A stretch of DNA of 64,000 nt from Parietaria judaica (GCA_954871525.1 OX940865.1:14894606-14958605), one strand, 5' to 3'. Numbered from the stretch's first letter, positions 1-13,099 are shown. Notes: generated from the letters alone by a model not told the origin. Program-made: numbers and translations.

Positions 1-1671
1 GTAAAAAATTAAAATGGATTGATCGATTATTTGTGGGAGGAGTATGCGATTCCAATGTAATTTGTTTTGTTTTGTATTTTATTTTATTTGTGTTGTAATT
101 AATTTTATTTAAAAAATATTTATTTTACTATAGATTTATTTATATTTTGTATTAATATATGGAGTGATTTTGTTACTATTAAAATAATGATTAAGTAGTA
201 TAAATAAGAAATGTTAAATTAATATAAGGGTGTGAAGTTAAATAAGAGAAACTTGAATATAATAATATTTTATTTGGTATTAAAAATAGAGTTGGAGTAA
301 GATTAGCTAGTGTTTGATGTGACATTTACTGTAAAATGAAGTAAGAAATAGAGTGATCGGGTGGAGCCGATGTAATGAACAACAAGGTTGTGTTCCAACT
401 CCAATGGAGCTATAAAAGTACACGCTATAATAGTGTGAAAATTAATAAAATGAACAATGCCTCACTATATTTAGTGGAACACTGTTCATTTCAATGTTTT
501 TTTTCTTCTCTTTAGTCACGTAAAACTCTTAAATATACATAAATATATAAAGTTTATAATTTTTTTTTAATATTTACCCTCAATATTATTTATGAAAAGT
601 AATTATATGTCTCAAAAATTATTTTTAATAGGCAAAAGTATTGAACTTATAAAAATATGTTATTTTACATAGTAATTTAAAGAAATTTGCGCACAACACA
701 ATTACATTAGATATTACATAACACGAATCGAACAATTTGTTACTCGCATATACAATTTTATTTGTGTGTGTTGTTATTTAATTTTATTTGTGTTGTATTG
801 AATTTCTATTTTAACAAATGTGAGTGATTTTTTTTGTAATTTGAATAAGTGATCTAAATAGAAATCAGTAAATATATACAGGGGTATGCGTATAAATACA
901 ATGCAAACAAAATGAAAATAGAGTTCGGTTGGAGGTGATTTATAATTTATTGAGGAATGAAAATATTATATCGTTTGGAGATGGTCTTGATGTGGTAAAA
1001 TATCTATCCGTTTTTACACTTATTATATAAACACCTTTTAATAAATCCATGATAATTTAAGTCATATTTTATGATAACCGAATAATAAAAAAATATATTA
1101 AGAATAAATACACATCAAGTGATCAAGATCAAGGTATTATAAATTTATAATCATATATATACATTATAATTAAGCTCATTTAAAAATAATTAAACAAGCA
1201 ATAATTGAAGCGGTCACACTAGCCGCTAGGAATTAATTCCACTTAATCAACGCTCCATTATAAACATCTCGAACGCGGCTAATGAGTCAACACCGTAGAA
1301 CAAGTGGACTCGCCCGCACAGTAGCATTTCCCAGAGCAAGAGCCTGGAAAATCCTTAACTTACTTTGAAGCCGAATGCCACGTCGGATAAAGAACGTTTT
1401 AATTTAAACGCGAGAAAAAAGCAAAAATGGAAGTGCCACGTAGGAATGTGTTAATGCATCCGTACGTGGATTGGTAATGGATAAAATAAAACGACAGAGA
1501 CGATTTTATCCACTTAACAGAAGTGAATTAACTGACACGTAAACCTCAATTTTAATTTCTTTTTTATTTAAAAATATAATAATTCAGCTACTCAACTAAA
1601 TTCGAAGCTTTCCTAATGCAACGCGTCGTTTCGTACTGAGGGTCTAACCTGTCAATTTATATTCCCTTGCG
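1..1671. other. AT-rich intergenic DNA, no gene seen
   Basis: No open reading frame with recognisable protein features and no RNA gene was found. The stretch is strongly AT-rich with scattered homopolymer runs. Some GC-richer DNA at about 1240-1500 contains several ACGTGG-like and CCACGT-like words, but no gene follows closely, so I do not call a promoter. Confidence 0.5.
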
Positions 1672-1719
1672 GTGATGCTCAGTGTCATTGCCATGGATCC
1701 TGTGGCTCAGAGCGTTACA

Positions 1720-3224
1720 CGCCAGGTGGCGGGACAATCTATCTATCGATTGTTGAGCTTAATTAGTGACAATTTAGAGCCGAATACGAAACACGAAACA
1801 ATTACGACACAATTTAAACAGGTTTGGCTTTACTGTAAATGGATCTGGATCAACCGTGTCGAACATTATTAACACGATTAAATTACGAGTAAACACGACA
1901 CGACACGATCACGATAACACGATGCCACCCAACAAGACACGATTAAGGTGCAAAAAGTTACATTATATATATGTTATTGAGTATTCTAATATTTATGTTT
2001 TTTACTTATTTATTACATCGTATAATTGATGAACATAAAAAAAGGTTAGTAAATTGTAAAATCTTAGATAATATAATTAAAAAATCAAGTTAAATGAGTA
2101 TAAATTGAATTAATTTGACATTTTAAAATATATGAATAGTTTAAGTGGGTTAAACGGGTAGACACGATAAACACGGTATTTAAACGAGGCAGGTCTGGGT
2201 CTCATCTACTAACACGATATTTAAATGGGGCGGGCCCGGGTCTACATAAAATAAGTAAAAAAATTATTAATACCCTGGCACGAACACGACATGAAACATG
2301 CATTGCCACCTCTACATCGTAGTAAAGGTTATCATTTTCGCCGAACAGATCAGTTGCCGTTATCAACTGATTAATCGGTTGTTGATGAATTTATCGATAA
2401 ACAAGTATATAATATACTATCACCATTATCAAAATGTATCGATAATTTTTTATGGATTAAGCGGTTATCAATTGGATTAATCATGAAAAAGATATAATAT
2501 ATTTTTTTATACAACATTATTTACACACAATTTTTATATAGTCTATAAAATACTTCAAACCTCAAAATGCTATATATGTAAACAAAGTATCACTCTCAAA
2601 CATAGACATGGTACATATGATAATGTTTCAATTCTCAAACAACGGACACAATCCAGTAACATAAAGAAAATCTCAAAATTAAAAAAAAAAGTATTTAATT
2701 AAGTCTCACAATCAACATAATATAATTCACATAAACAAACTTATATTCAACTATATACAATCATCAAATCAAAAAGAAATTATTTTATCAAGAATAATTA
2801 CCACATTCATAATGCTAAAAAAGTAAAGATTTAAACTATTATAAATCGATTTTGATTCAAACCTAAAACAATCTCTACAAATAACGAATATTTAAAAAAA
2901 AAAAAGACATTCTTCAATATATAACAATAATACCCAATATCTCTCTAATTCTACCAAAAAAAACATATATAAAAGAAACACATTGAAATTGCGATTTTAT
3001 ACGTTGTTTGTACTTATGCTGTAAAAAAAATTATAAAAGAGGGACTAAGTTTTCCATGAATTATAATTTTTTTGCACTAAAACTTTGAATAAAAAAGTGA
3101 CTTAAGTTTTTCATTAATAATCCATGAAAAATATAAAATAAAATGAAAAAACCTGAGAAAACTTATCGGTAACCCTGTAATCGCGGATAATTATCGATGG
3201 ATTATCGGAAAAACTTGAACATTG
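1720..3224. mobile_element. Degenerate hAT-like DNA transposon remnants (two adjoining)
   Basis: The first part (about 1720-2315) is full of repeated CACGA/ACACGA words. It begins near AGGTGGCGGGACAAT and ends near GCATTGCCACCTCTA, which reads in reverse as TAGAGGTGGCAATGC, a typical plant hAT terminus. The second part (about 2323-3224) is rich in TTATCGATAA-type words and ends with a sequence reading CAATGTTCAAGTTTTTCC in reverse. That resembles the CAAGGTTCAACTT end of the better preserved element at 52.2 kb. No clean 8-bp target duplication was found for either, so the boundaries are approximate and the class is inferred from the ends. Confidence 0.35.
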
Positions 3225-3300
3225 ATCGGTAAAACCCTTAAATTTGTTTGTAACTTGCGCAAAACCCCCGAACATAAAATTTTGGCACCGTAATGTCTAA

Positions 3301-3782
3301 TATTATTTAGGGTTAATGATGGCAAAAATACCCAAAGTTTGGTCAAAGAACCCCTCAGGTACCCCAAAGTTTAAAAATGGTGGTAAAAATACCCAAAGTC
3401 ATATTTGGGGAGTTGACCACTCCAATCTCGTAACACCGTTAATTTACCTGTTAACTATGACCACGCGGACAAACGTGGATTGCCGACAGAACAATTTTGT
3501 CCACGTTGACGAGCCCTAGCCTCGTTTACGACAAAACAACGAATTAAACCCCTATGTAATACTATTTAATACAACTAATTGAACCCCTAATTATTACACT
3601 TAACAAAACAGATTTTTCCACGTGGCCAGAGTTAATGAGTAAGTTAATGGTGTTAAAAGAATGAACTGGTCAACTCCTCAAATGTGTCTTTAGGCATATT
3701 TGTCACCACTTTTAATCTTTTGGTACACGGGGGTTATTTGACCAAAATTTGGATATTTTGCTGCCATTAACACTATTATTTA
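3301..3782. mobile_element. MULE-type MITE, family A, with 9-bp target duplication
   Basis: The element proper is 3310-3773 and is flanked by a perfect 9-bp direct repeat TATTATTTA (3301-3309 and 3774-3782). It starts GGGTTAATGATGGCAAAAAT and ends as an imperfect inverted copy (CTGCCATTAACAC). Both ends carry the matching stretch about Mutator-like subterminal DNA reading roughly CCAAAGTTTGGTCAAA in one orientation. Nine-bp duplications are the hallmark of Mutator-like transposition. It has no transposase and is non-autonomous. A second copy in opposite orientation sits at 28371-28835. Confidence 0.8.
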
Positions 3783-4241
3783 ATAGTGTTCACATTTAAA
3801 TGAGTTAACGAATAAATTTATGTTATCTTGCAATTCAACTTTTTGTTTATTTAACACAAATACTCATCGAAGAGTTTATATGTTTTATCATTCAAGTTCT
3901 ATAAATAATATGATTTTATATCTATATAATACTAGTATAAAAATGATTACGTATGGTACGAAGAAAAATAGTATTCGGAGTTTATATCTTCAAATTGGCT
4001 CAACGTATTAAAAACCGAGGAAGCCTGCGGGTCTGACTTTAGAAAGCTCGTATTTGTCATGTCAAGCCTGCGGTTGATTTGCAAGTCGACTTAGTCGAGT
4101 GTATACTGAGTTTTCATAATTGTATTTTAATCTTCATATTCATTCATTAATAACCTTTTTTTTTTCTTTCCAATTTTTCATATTAACTTTAATTTAATTC
4201 CTAAAATTTTAAAACTACCATCCAAAACTTAATGTTGAGAA

Positions 4242-4275
<34 letters not shown>

Positions 4276-4900
4276 GTGATTGTAATTTGTATCTAGCTAA
4301 TATCTCATTCTTATCTTGAAAATACTACTGGAAAAATCTATCATTTTTGCGGTATAATCGTACGTAAAATCAAATCAAAATGATCACATGATCATTACTA
4401 ATTATTTAAAGATATTACGAAAACTCTATCACTATACCCGTACCACTCTCGGTATTCCCATGAATTAAGGTTGTCAATTTGAAGTCAGATACAAGACACG
4501 ATAAAGTTAGGATATGTTGTTAATAGATTTGCATGGATCGACCTTAAATGGATTTATGTCTAACAATGTCTAACACAACAAAATAATGAGTGAATGTACA
4601 ACACAAACTCAACAACACAACAAATCCAATTTGACAAGATATAGAATAAAATATTCATTTTTAGATGTTATTAAATGATTTAATACTAATGTTTTAAAAT
4701 CACTAATACACAATTGGTAAACGAAATTACTCTTAAAAAAATGAAGTTACTTTACGTTTAATTAATAAAACGAGTTTATATTTGTATAAAATTAACAAGT
4801 GCGGTTAATACACGATACCAATTGCAAATTATACTAGTAATTCGATATATGCGCGGTTTAAAGATTTTAAAATACTGCTAAGTTAAGTAGTTTTGTGACC
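3783..4900. other. AT-rich intergenic DNA with a TTA trinucleotide tract
   Basis: No gene recognised. It includes a perfect (TTA/ATT)n microsatellite at about 4246-4275, and further ACACGA-type words near 4480-4630 like those of the repeat at 1.7-2.3 kb, probably transposon debris. Confidence 0.4.
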
Positions 4901-5071
4901 CAAGGTATTAAATTTCCCGAATATCTATCGACATGCCTATCGAAAATCTTTTTTCGAGGATATGCGAAACGATATATCTATAGGCATACTCATCGACATA
5001 CCTATCGACAAGCGATATATCTGTAAAATAAAAAATGCGAAAAGACATCGACAAGCGGTATTTAAAACATG
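4901..5071. mobile_element. Short hAT-like MITE remnant
   Basis: The 171-bp stretch starts CAAGGTATTAAATTTCCC and ends GGTATTTAAAACATG, nearly the same terminal pair as the hAT-type element at 37537-38074. The interior repeats ATATCTATCGACATGCC-like words. No target-site duplication is visible, so the ends are inferred only by similarity to the other copy. Confidence 0.4.
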
Positions 5072-5082
5072 ACAAGATGTGT

Positions 5083-5199
5083 TTGGTCTAGTGGTAACAA
5101 TTACATCAGTTAAGACATTAGAAGTCTTGAGTTCGAGTCACCATAAGATTATGGTGAAATCCAAAGATCCTCGTATATATATACATTAAAAAAAAGATA
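5083..5199 (+). mobile_element. tRNA-derived SINE
   Basis: There is an internal RNA polymerase III promoter of tRNA type. Box A is TGGTCTAGTGG near 5088, and box B is GAGTTCGAGTC near 5131. Spacing is tRNA-like and the segment runs into an A-rich tail near 5188. The cloverleaf is not well formed, so a functional tRNA gene is unlikely. No target duplication was identified. Confidence 0.55.
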
Positions 5200-5368
5200 A
5201 GAAGAGGAAGGGCAAACACTGTAACTTCATTGGTGGGATCGCCAGCTGTCTGTAATGATTTTGATTTGATTGGCCTCACCAATTGCTGATGTGATTCTTC
5301 ATATTTATTTTATTATTAGTTAGTTTCCACTATTTTTCTGTTGGGAACATTGTCTATTATTATTATAT

Positions 5369-5834
5369 AATATATATGGGATAATAGCGCCATAAGTCCT
5401 CAACCTTTAATCAACTGGAGCGGCATAATCCCAACCTCATTTAATAGCGGTATAAGTACCAAAAGATGATTTCCGTCCATATTTGACTAACAGAAGTAGT
5501 CAACGTTTGCGTGGTCAGCTTCTCGTCAACGTGGACGCCACGTAATCCGACATGTCACCATACATGTCATTCTCGCGTCATCAAATTTAATGCAAAATCA
5601 ATGACGATTGCATTAAATTTGATGACGCGAGGATGACGTGTATGGTGACATGTCGGATTACGTGACGTCCATGTTGATGAGAAGCTGACCACGCAAACGT
5701 TGACTACTTCCGTTAGTCAAATATGGACGGAAATCATCTTTTGATACTTATACCGCTATTAAATTGGGTTGGGACTATGCCGCCCCAATTGAGTAAAGGT
5801 TGAGGACTTATGCCGCTATTATCCCAATATATAT
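5369..5834. mobile_element. Long-hairpin MULE MITE with perfect 9-bp target duplication
   Basis: The element is 5378-5825, two arms of about 215 bp that are near-perfect reverse complements around a loop near 5598-5612. Terminal sequence is GGGATAATAGC on both ends. The 9-bp direct repeat AATATATAT flanks it on both sides (5369-5377, 5826-5834), though it is low-complexity. No coding capacity. If transcribed it would fold into a long hairpin that could feed small-RNA production; that is inference. Confidence 0.8.
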
Positions 5835-5901
5835 AGTACATAAGTCATAACTACCTATATTTATTTATATTGTTTTTTATTTTAAATTGTAAACATTATC
5901 T

Positions 5902-5903
<2 letters not shown>

Positions 5904-5934
<31 letters not shown>
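5904..5934. repeat. (AT)n microsatellite
   Basis: Uninterrupted AT dinucleotide tract of about 31 bp. Confidence 0.9.
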
Positions 5935-5937
<3 letters not shown>

Positions 5938-6521
5938 CGTACTCTAAGTCTAAGTTGACCCCAATCCCAATTATACATTTTAATTATCTAGCTGTTATAT
6001 ATGATTATACGTTTGATTATTTGAGGTCTCAGTTTAATTATTTGAGCAATATATAAGAGATAAGCATTTAATTTCCTCCTATTTTATATTTAATTTTATT
6101 GCATTTCCACTTTTACAAACCTAATATTATATTTATATATAAGTTATGTGTATAAATTTAAGAAGAAAGAAGACACACATGATACATTCACCTAACAAGG
6201 ATAATAAGAATAATAATCAAGTATATAAACAAATATTTATAAGATAATTTACGTGACATTCGAACGTACTTGACAAAAAAAAGAGCCGTATATTAGTGAA
6301 TGAGTGTATGCATTTATTGACTTTGATTATATTGTCACAATATCTTTTAATATTCCATTTTCCGAACTGGCTTTCCAGCTATTTGCATCTATTTTGACAA
6401 ATAAAAATAAGAATGTATAATAAATTGATTTTTTAAAATATAGATATTTGACAAAATCTTGAAAATTGAAATTGGTAAGATCCATACTTCATCAAAATAA
6501 TTTTGTGTATCTTCGATGATT

Positions 6522-6523
<2 letters not shown>

Positions 6524-6561
<38 letters not shown>
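6524..6561. repeat. (AT)n microsatellite
   Basis: Uninterrupted AT dinucleotide tract of about 38 bp. The open frames across it encode Ile-Tyr runs and are artefacts of the repeat. Confidence 0.9.
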
Positions 6562-6566
<5 letters not shown>

Positions 6567-9060
6567 CTATAAATTTACATAATATCCACTGCAAATATTT
6601 CATGAGAGACAAAGTGGTTACAATCAATAATAGAGTTATACGATATAGTTTTCTATTATTTTTATTTTTGATTGTCTTTATGGGCTTTGTGTAAAATGTC
6701 AAAGAGCAACAATAATGGAAATGGAGGAGATCGAAGAAGGGCGTGACCGCGTGTATGCATGTATATTTAACCATTTACTTTTTATTTAAAAAAGGGCAAA
6801 AAGGATATAAAAAGAAAAAAAGGTATCTTATCCATATATTCATGTTGCCCTAAATTTAGAAAGAAAAAAAAAAAGATTACCTTGAATTAAAGTTGGTAAC
6901 GTAACGTGTGATATTTGGAAGCTTGGACTTTCTTTGAATTCGTTTAAGATAAATTAAATAAAATTCTATTAAAGAGGGAATATAAGGGGACATGTTTATC
7001 CATTTGCACCAAAATTACACAATGCATTAATATCGATCATAAATCATAATTATGGATTATTTATGTTAATTTATATATGTATATGCATGCGTCATTTCCC
7101 AATAGATAATACATCTTATCCATTAAAAAAATAAGTAGTTATTGAACCTAGTGAGCTGAGACATGGTAAGTTTCTCAATCTCGAATCGCATGATTTTTTT
7201 CGTAATTATAATTCTATATTTTTTTGTTTGTAATTATAATTATATTTATTACCCTTATCTATAGGGATTTATATTTAACCGAGACCTTATAAATGTATAA
7301 TTATATAGTTTATGGGATAATGAAAATTGATTCATACTATTTATTTTAAATTAATAATTGAATGCATATAAATTTCCTGTAATGTATTAAAAAGACCACA
7401 CAATATACTAAGACTCGTTTTGTCAATTCATTAGAGTAGTTGTTACAATAAAACAATAATTTATTGAAGAAAAAAAAAAGATTAAATATGATCCTCACTC
7501 ACTGTCTTTATATCCTTTAATTACATGCTATGCATTTTTTTTTCTTTGTGTAAAATAATATAAATTGACATGCTTTGAACAAGCGCAAAGAATGTAATAT
7601 ATATCCACTTATATTTTATTAATTTGGCACAACTATTTATACAATATGATATTGGTTTGGATATATTATCAAGCTAGTTTTGGATAGATGTTTAGGAGAT
7701 AGATGTGATCATTCTAGATTTTACAAATGATATTTTATTTTATATATGGTCCAACTATATACGAAAGTTTAATGTCTTCAATATTTAATGACTTTAATAT
7801 GTGTTTATTCATGTATAAGGACGCCACGTTAGTCCTAACAACCAAGGTCCACAAAAATATTTACCAATATTATTTATTATGTGACTATATAATAAGATAT
7901 CTTGATGAGAGATATGGTCCATAACTTCTTATATGCTTATATAATAATGATTTAAATTTGGTTCATTAATATATAATAAGCAAAAAAAGATACGTCAAAT
8001 AATTTATAAAAAGTGAGTATAACATGCTTAAGATTATAAAAAAAAAAAAAAAGTAGTAACAAAGCGATTGATTACGCAAGAGCAATCGTATACATCAACA
8101 TAACAATTTACATTTTATTTTCTTCTTATATTAATTGAGAATTTTGAACCCTATTTGATGAACATTATGTCAAATATATTGGTTCACTTTAAACCTAGCT
8201 AATTGACGATAAAGAGAATGAGCTATTATGCTTTTAAACAATGTTAAGTTTTTTCTTTTTTCATGTGACATTTTAAAATATACTCGATCAAGATTGTGGC
8301 TCTTTTGGATTCCTATTACTTTTGCTTATTTGAGCTTAATGAATAATTAATTGCCGATCAGGGATCAATAATGAAACTTTAAAATCAATTGACGATCAAA
8401 TAATTAATCATATTAAGTTCTTTCATCTTGTTATCAGGGATTAGCACATTATGTGTAACCATCTTAAAAAGAGCCGTATATTCCTCCAATTTTTATCCTT
8501 AAATTTTCATATTTTATTTATCCAACTTATACTTATTTTCCGAAAAAAATTATTAAACTTATGTTGTGGGGTCTACAACCCTAGGGATTATAGTTTTATA
8601 ATAACAATAGTTAATAATTTAATCAACCATTATTTGTGCTTTGAAGAAAGCCACATTTTATAGTTTATATGAATTGTGATCCTTTTACATATATCGAGTT
8701 CTTTTCTTAGGTTAAAAAAATGCTTATGGTTGTGACCTGTGAGTCATTATTCGTTAGCAAAACGGATATTTTATATTCTTTACCATAATAATAAAAGAAA
8801 AAAACTTTATCCAAAAGGAACAATAATTGAGGGATGAGGGTCCTATATTTGCATTTGCTATATACAAAGTGTTCTATTTATTTTTATTTTCACTTCCTGT
8901 GGTGAGTAAAAAATTAGGTACCCTATGTTATAAGAATAAAGATTTACCTCTATGTTCTCATCGTTACAACTCGAAAAAGTTAAAAGTCCGATATGCGGGC
9001 TCTGATTATTGATATTATGTTTATATTGGGGCGTAATTACAATAGAAAGATGTATTTCTT
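6562..9060. other. AT-rich intergenic DNA, no gene seen
   Basis: Only short, low-complexity open frames occur on both strands. None shows conserved motifs, splice context or codon bias like the real genes in this window. I see nothing else to name here. Confidence 0.45.
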
Positions 9061-9066
9061 AACTTT

Positions 9067-9246
9067 TTGCTATTAGGGTTGCAATAATCTATAAAAACGG
9101 AAGCACCTCTTTTGCTATTAGGGTTGCAATAATCTATAAAAACGGAAGCACCTCTTTTGCTATTAGGGTTGCAATAATCTATAAAAACGGAAGCACCTCT
9201 TTTGCTATTAGGGTTGCAATAATCTATAAAAACGGAAGCACCTCTT
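9067..9246. repeat. Tandem repeat, 45-bp unit, four near-identical copies
   Basis: The unit contains GCTATTAGGGTTGCAATAAT and continues ATCTATAAAAACGGAAGCAC. GCTATTAGGG recurs at 9069, 9114, 9159 and 9204, exactly 45 bp apart. Copies show no visible substitutions, so the expansion looks recent. It does not lie within an annotated gene. Confidence 0.9.
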
Positions 9247-9259
9247 TAGCTCAAAATGA

Positions 9260-11740
9260 TCGATAAAAGCAATGGTGATAACAAATGTAATTACGCTCAC
9301 AGTTAATTTCAATGTTTAGGTAACGTTCACATGTCCAGGCAATTCGTAGTATTTTGAGAGTGCTTTTGTCATCTACTCAATTTTTGACGTTGTAAATCAC
9401 TTGACAAGAGCTAAGTTTTATTTAGTTTTTTTTTTTTTTTTTTTTTGTCAATTTGACTAAGTACTCATTCATCGATCAATAATCCTCGAATTTGATCTCG
9501 TTTTAGTAATAATTGAAAGAAAAAATATATGTATTAGACTACGCAAAATGTAGTTAAGGAAGGTAAAAAACGAAAGCGGTGTCTGATATTACAAATTTTG
9601 ATAGTATTTTTGCTGAATTCGAATTGAAGACTATTCTTATCCGCAATATAATTTTGTAACCTTGGGATTTATGTAGATATCTTAAGTATTAACTAAATAA
9701 TAATAATCTTTAAAATTATAATGTGTGCATGACGAATCTTATTGGTGTATTATACAATCTTCCCCACGATCCCTATTGCTTAGGTCAAATATTAGGCCAA
9801 ACTTGCGTCTCAAGTTCTTCATAAGATTTGTCCAATAAAAAAGGAAAAGTAGAACAAGAATATTAATTTCATAATTTGATAGAAAACAATTTCATTAATG
9901 GTTTTGAAGGTTAGAAATTAGAGTAAAACATAAAATTTATTGTTTTCCAAACGTTATGTTAAAGTACATTTTTATTGGTTGATCAATTAATTGTCAAGAT
10001 AAGATTCAAGTTGTGTTGGATAAATGTGATTGGGTAAAATTTTAATGGCTAACAATTTAAGGGATTTTATCAGACCAAACGGAATAATCCAATGTACTAA
10101 GGTCTATATTCTATAGCCGATCCTATTGTTTTTGTTATTTTTTAAATATATATATTTTTATTGTATTTTAATAGGGTATCAATAGTTCAGTTCATTCTAA
10201 AAAAAATCTCCATAAATTAGTTCTACGAGATTTTATTATGTTATAAAGATATTGATTAACCGGTAAATTATACATAAATAAGAGAGTCTATTGCTAGAAT
10301 TCAAAAAAAGTTGAGTTTTCTTATTAAATAAAAAATGTATTTTGAGAATACAGACACCAAATTTAAGCTTAACAAATAAAAACGATCTCCAATTAGAATT
10401 AGATAAAAATAGACAGACATTTTAGAATTATATTTTACTAAATTACAAGTAACAATTTAGAGATGTTATACTGTATTGTTCCAATTGAAATTACACTCTT
10501 TCATTTTGTAATTCACTGTGATAATAAGTACACTCCGTAACTAAGATTTTATGTATATATATATATATATATTATTCATAATAAGGTAGTCATTTATGAA
10601 AATATAATATATATATAAGTATATAGATGCTATGTCGCAACTCGCAATTATACTTCGATGTAAAGTCGTATCTTAAGCCTTTTAAATATAAGATTAAGAG
10701 ATTCCATCGTATTCGTTCCAATATAAATATTTCAGTAATCAAGATATAATATAACTGTGAATCAATATTATATGACTTGTAAAATATGTACGTGTCTAAT
10801 TCTCTATGGTTTGGCACCGTTACGATCTTATTGCTGCTAAGAGCAAATAAAGGGTGTGAGTTTTGGGAGCTTTTCGTATTAAAGTATAAAACTATAACAA
10901 AAACAAGAAAAATGTATAAAGTATAAACTATAGATAAACTTAACATAAAAGAACATACACAATATGTAGGGAAACATACACATAAAAAACGGAATCTGTT
11001 TTTCCGGATCACGGATAATAGTCGTCTTTGGTGTCAAAGCGATTATTGAGGATCAAATCGGATTGAAAATTGTTTCGGTCTATGAGTTTAGCGTTGCATG
11101 AACCACATGAAAATAGTTTTCATATAGATCTTTAAAACGAGTCAAACAAAAAATGAATTTGTTCTGTTTGTAGTTCTTTAAAGAAAAACTTGCTTTCACG
11201 TTTCACCTATTTACAATAATAAAAAATTAGGTATATTTTATTCAATCAGTTTGTCTGCGCCCATTGATTAAAAGCAATTGTTATACCCGTGGTTACCCAC
11301 TTATGGCATGAGCGCAAGCGAAAATCTTTAAGTAGGAAATAATTTTTCAAAATGAAATCGTATCTGCACACTCGGTAATGATGTTTCAAAATCTAATAAA
11401 ATCTCTACCGGTATACTTGTGAATTGAACATCGGGGTGGTTCGGTGGCGGAACCCGAATTTAGACTTAGTGTGAGTCTGTTTGAAATTTCAGTAAAAAAA
11501 CTAAGAGGTTTAATTTACAATTTTAAAGAACTTATCACTAAAAAGGAGTAAAAACAAAATTCGGTGTGCAGTGTTTAGGTTTCGACCCGGCTACCATAAC
11601 CCCGATGGGGTAGGTTGGGACAAACATTTTATAACACATCTTCTACGTCCACTGTCAGGCGCTAGATCCAACTAACTTAAATAATAATATTTTTTAAAGT
11701 AAAAAAACCTCAAAAATGTTTAGGGATAAATATGTTGTTC
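9260..11740. other. AT-rich intergenic DNA, no gene seen
   Basis: No supported gene. The longest open frame (minus strand, 10590-11012) is low-complexity, lacks any motif, and has AT-rich composition like its surroundings. Near 11580-11660 the words GGTTTCGACCCGGCTACC and GCGCTAGATCCAACTAACTT look like tRNA-derived or retrotransposon debris, but I cannot delimit an element. Confidence 0.4.
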
Positions 11741-12196
11741 GCTCCCATTATATGGACGATTTTAACCCATGATTCTCATTTCATCAGCACGGGCAACCAG
11801 TGTTCACAGTCAAGTCCATCTAAAGTGTGGTTTGTCTGCGCCCCGCCCATCTAAAAAGTGAGACGAGAGGGCCACCTTTTGTGTACCCCAGAGACTCCAA
11901 CCTGCTTTTTCATGGGCTCTTTAGGCCCGTTCATATAGTTACGTGCAACTTGGATTACACTTATTAGCTTGGACCAAGCCCTCTTCGCTCTTGTCAAAAT
12001 CCTTCTCTACCCTACCCCGTCCCGCTCCGCTCCGCTCCACACCTAGAGGCTATGGTGTGCTCCGCTCCACTTGACACCTAGAGGCTATGGTGTTTTAGCA
12101 GTTAGGATACAATACAAATACAACCATGTATTTAGAGAGAAAGATATATTCCCTAAAAAAAAGAGAGAAAGATATTGAACATGGATTTTAATTTAA

Positions 12197-12371
12197 TGGG
12201 CTTTTCTAATAAAAATAAAGCCCAAACACTCATGTTCGGCCCGAAAAAAAACCCCGAAATTAACAGCAATTCAAAACCCTAGCAATCTCCTTCACAAAAC
12301 CTCACTCTCTCTCTCTCCTCACTCTCATTTCCAGACTCTCTCTCTCCTTCGTTAAACCTCCGAAACCCTAG
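12197..12371 (+). promoter_or_regulatory. RPL12 promoter: site II and telo-box motifs
   Basis: Site II-type TGGGCY elements occur at 12197-12202 (TGGGCT), 12219-12224 (reverse AGCCCA), and GGCCCG at 12238-12243. Telo-boxes AAACCCTAG occur at 12274-12282 and 12363-12371. A CT-rich tract lies between the boxes at about 12299-12348. This combination is the known signature of plant ribosomal-protein promoters and supports coordinated expression in dividing cells. The transcription start is not determined. Confidence 0.75.
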
Positions 12372-12389
12372 CCTCCAAATCGACCGGCC

Positions 12390-12890
12390 ATGGCACCGAA
12401 GCTCGACCCCACCGCGATCGTCGACGTCTACGTCCGCGTCACCGGCGGCGAGGTCGGCGCCGCCAGCTCCCTCGCGCCCAAGATCGGGCCGCTCGGGCTC
12501 TCGCCGAAGAAGATCGGAGAAGACATCGCCAAGGAGACCGCCAAGGACTGGAAGGGCCTGCGCGTGACGGTGAAGCTCACCGTGCAGAACCGGCAGGCCA
12601 AGGTCTCCGTCGTGCCGTCCGCGGCGGCGCTGGTCATCAAGGCGCTCAAGGAGCCGGAGAGGGACCGCAAGAAGGTGAAGAACATCAAGCACAGCGGCAA
12701 CATCTCGCTCGACGACGTCGTCGAGATCGCGAAGATCATGAAGCCGCGGTCGATGGCGAAGGACCTCACCGGCACGGTGAAGGAGATTCTGGGCACCTGC
12801 GTCTCCGTCGGGTGCACCGTCGACGGGAAGGACCCGAAGGATCTGCAGGAGGAGATCGCCGACGGCGACGTCGAGGTTCCTCTAGAATGA
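12390..12890 (+). CDS. RPL12: 60S ribosomal protein L12 (uL11 family)
   Basis: The gene encodes a complete 166-residue protein, the usual length of plant L12. L12 (uL11) binds the GTPase-associated centre of 25S rRNA in the large subunit and takes part in factor binding during translation in the cytosol. Recognisable features are the N-terminal [20 protein letters not shown], the conserved Gly/Pro segment [40 protein letters not shown] in the rRNA-binding half, and the C-terminal acidic tail. The ATG context (GGCCATGGCA) is strong and no upstream in-frame start is needed. It is a single exon. GC content is far higher than in the flanking DNA, with nearly all third positions G or C early in the frame. 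The promoter carries site II and telo-box motifs. A tandem array starts about 250 bp after the stop. Confidence 0.97.
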   Translation: MAPKLDPTAIVDVYVRVTGGEVGAASSLAPKIGPLGLSPKKIGEDIAKETAKDWKGLRVTVKLTVQNRQAKVSVVPSAAALVIKALKEPERDRKKVKNIKHSGNISLDDVVEIAKIMKPRSMAKDLTGTVKEILGTCVSVGCTVDGKDPKDLQEEIADGDVEVPLE

Positions 12891-13099
12891 TCATTGTAGG
12901 TCTCTCTCTCTCTGCAAATCAACCAGTTTTGGCTCTTTCGATCTCTGTCTTTCTCTGTTTGTGATGAAATGTTCCTCCGATTGCTGAATTCGAGTTGAGT
13001 TTCATCGATTGTTTGATGGATATGAATGCAAGGATTTTGAATTTAGTGCCTTTATCGCCACATGATATTGAATTTGGGGTTATTTATTTTGAGGTATTT

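Noticed and set aside
9067..9246. CRISPR-like repeat array
   Set aside because: Units are directly adjacent with no variable spacers, and the DNA is plant nuclear.
10590..11012. 140-codon minus-strand frame with hydrophobic stretches
   Set aside because: AT-rich low-complexity translation, no motif, no promoter, and composition identical to flanks.
12279..12922. Minus-strand frames of 137 and 164 codons across RPL12
   Set aside because: Antisense shadows of the GC-rich RPL12 coding sequence.
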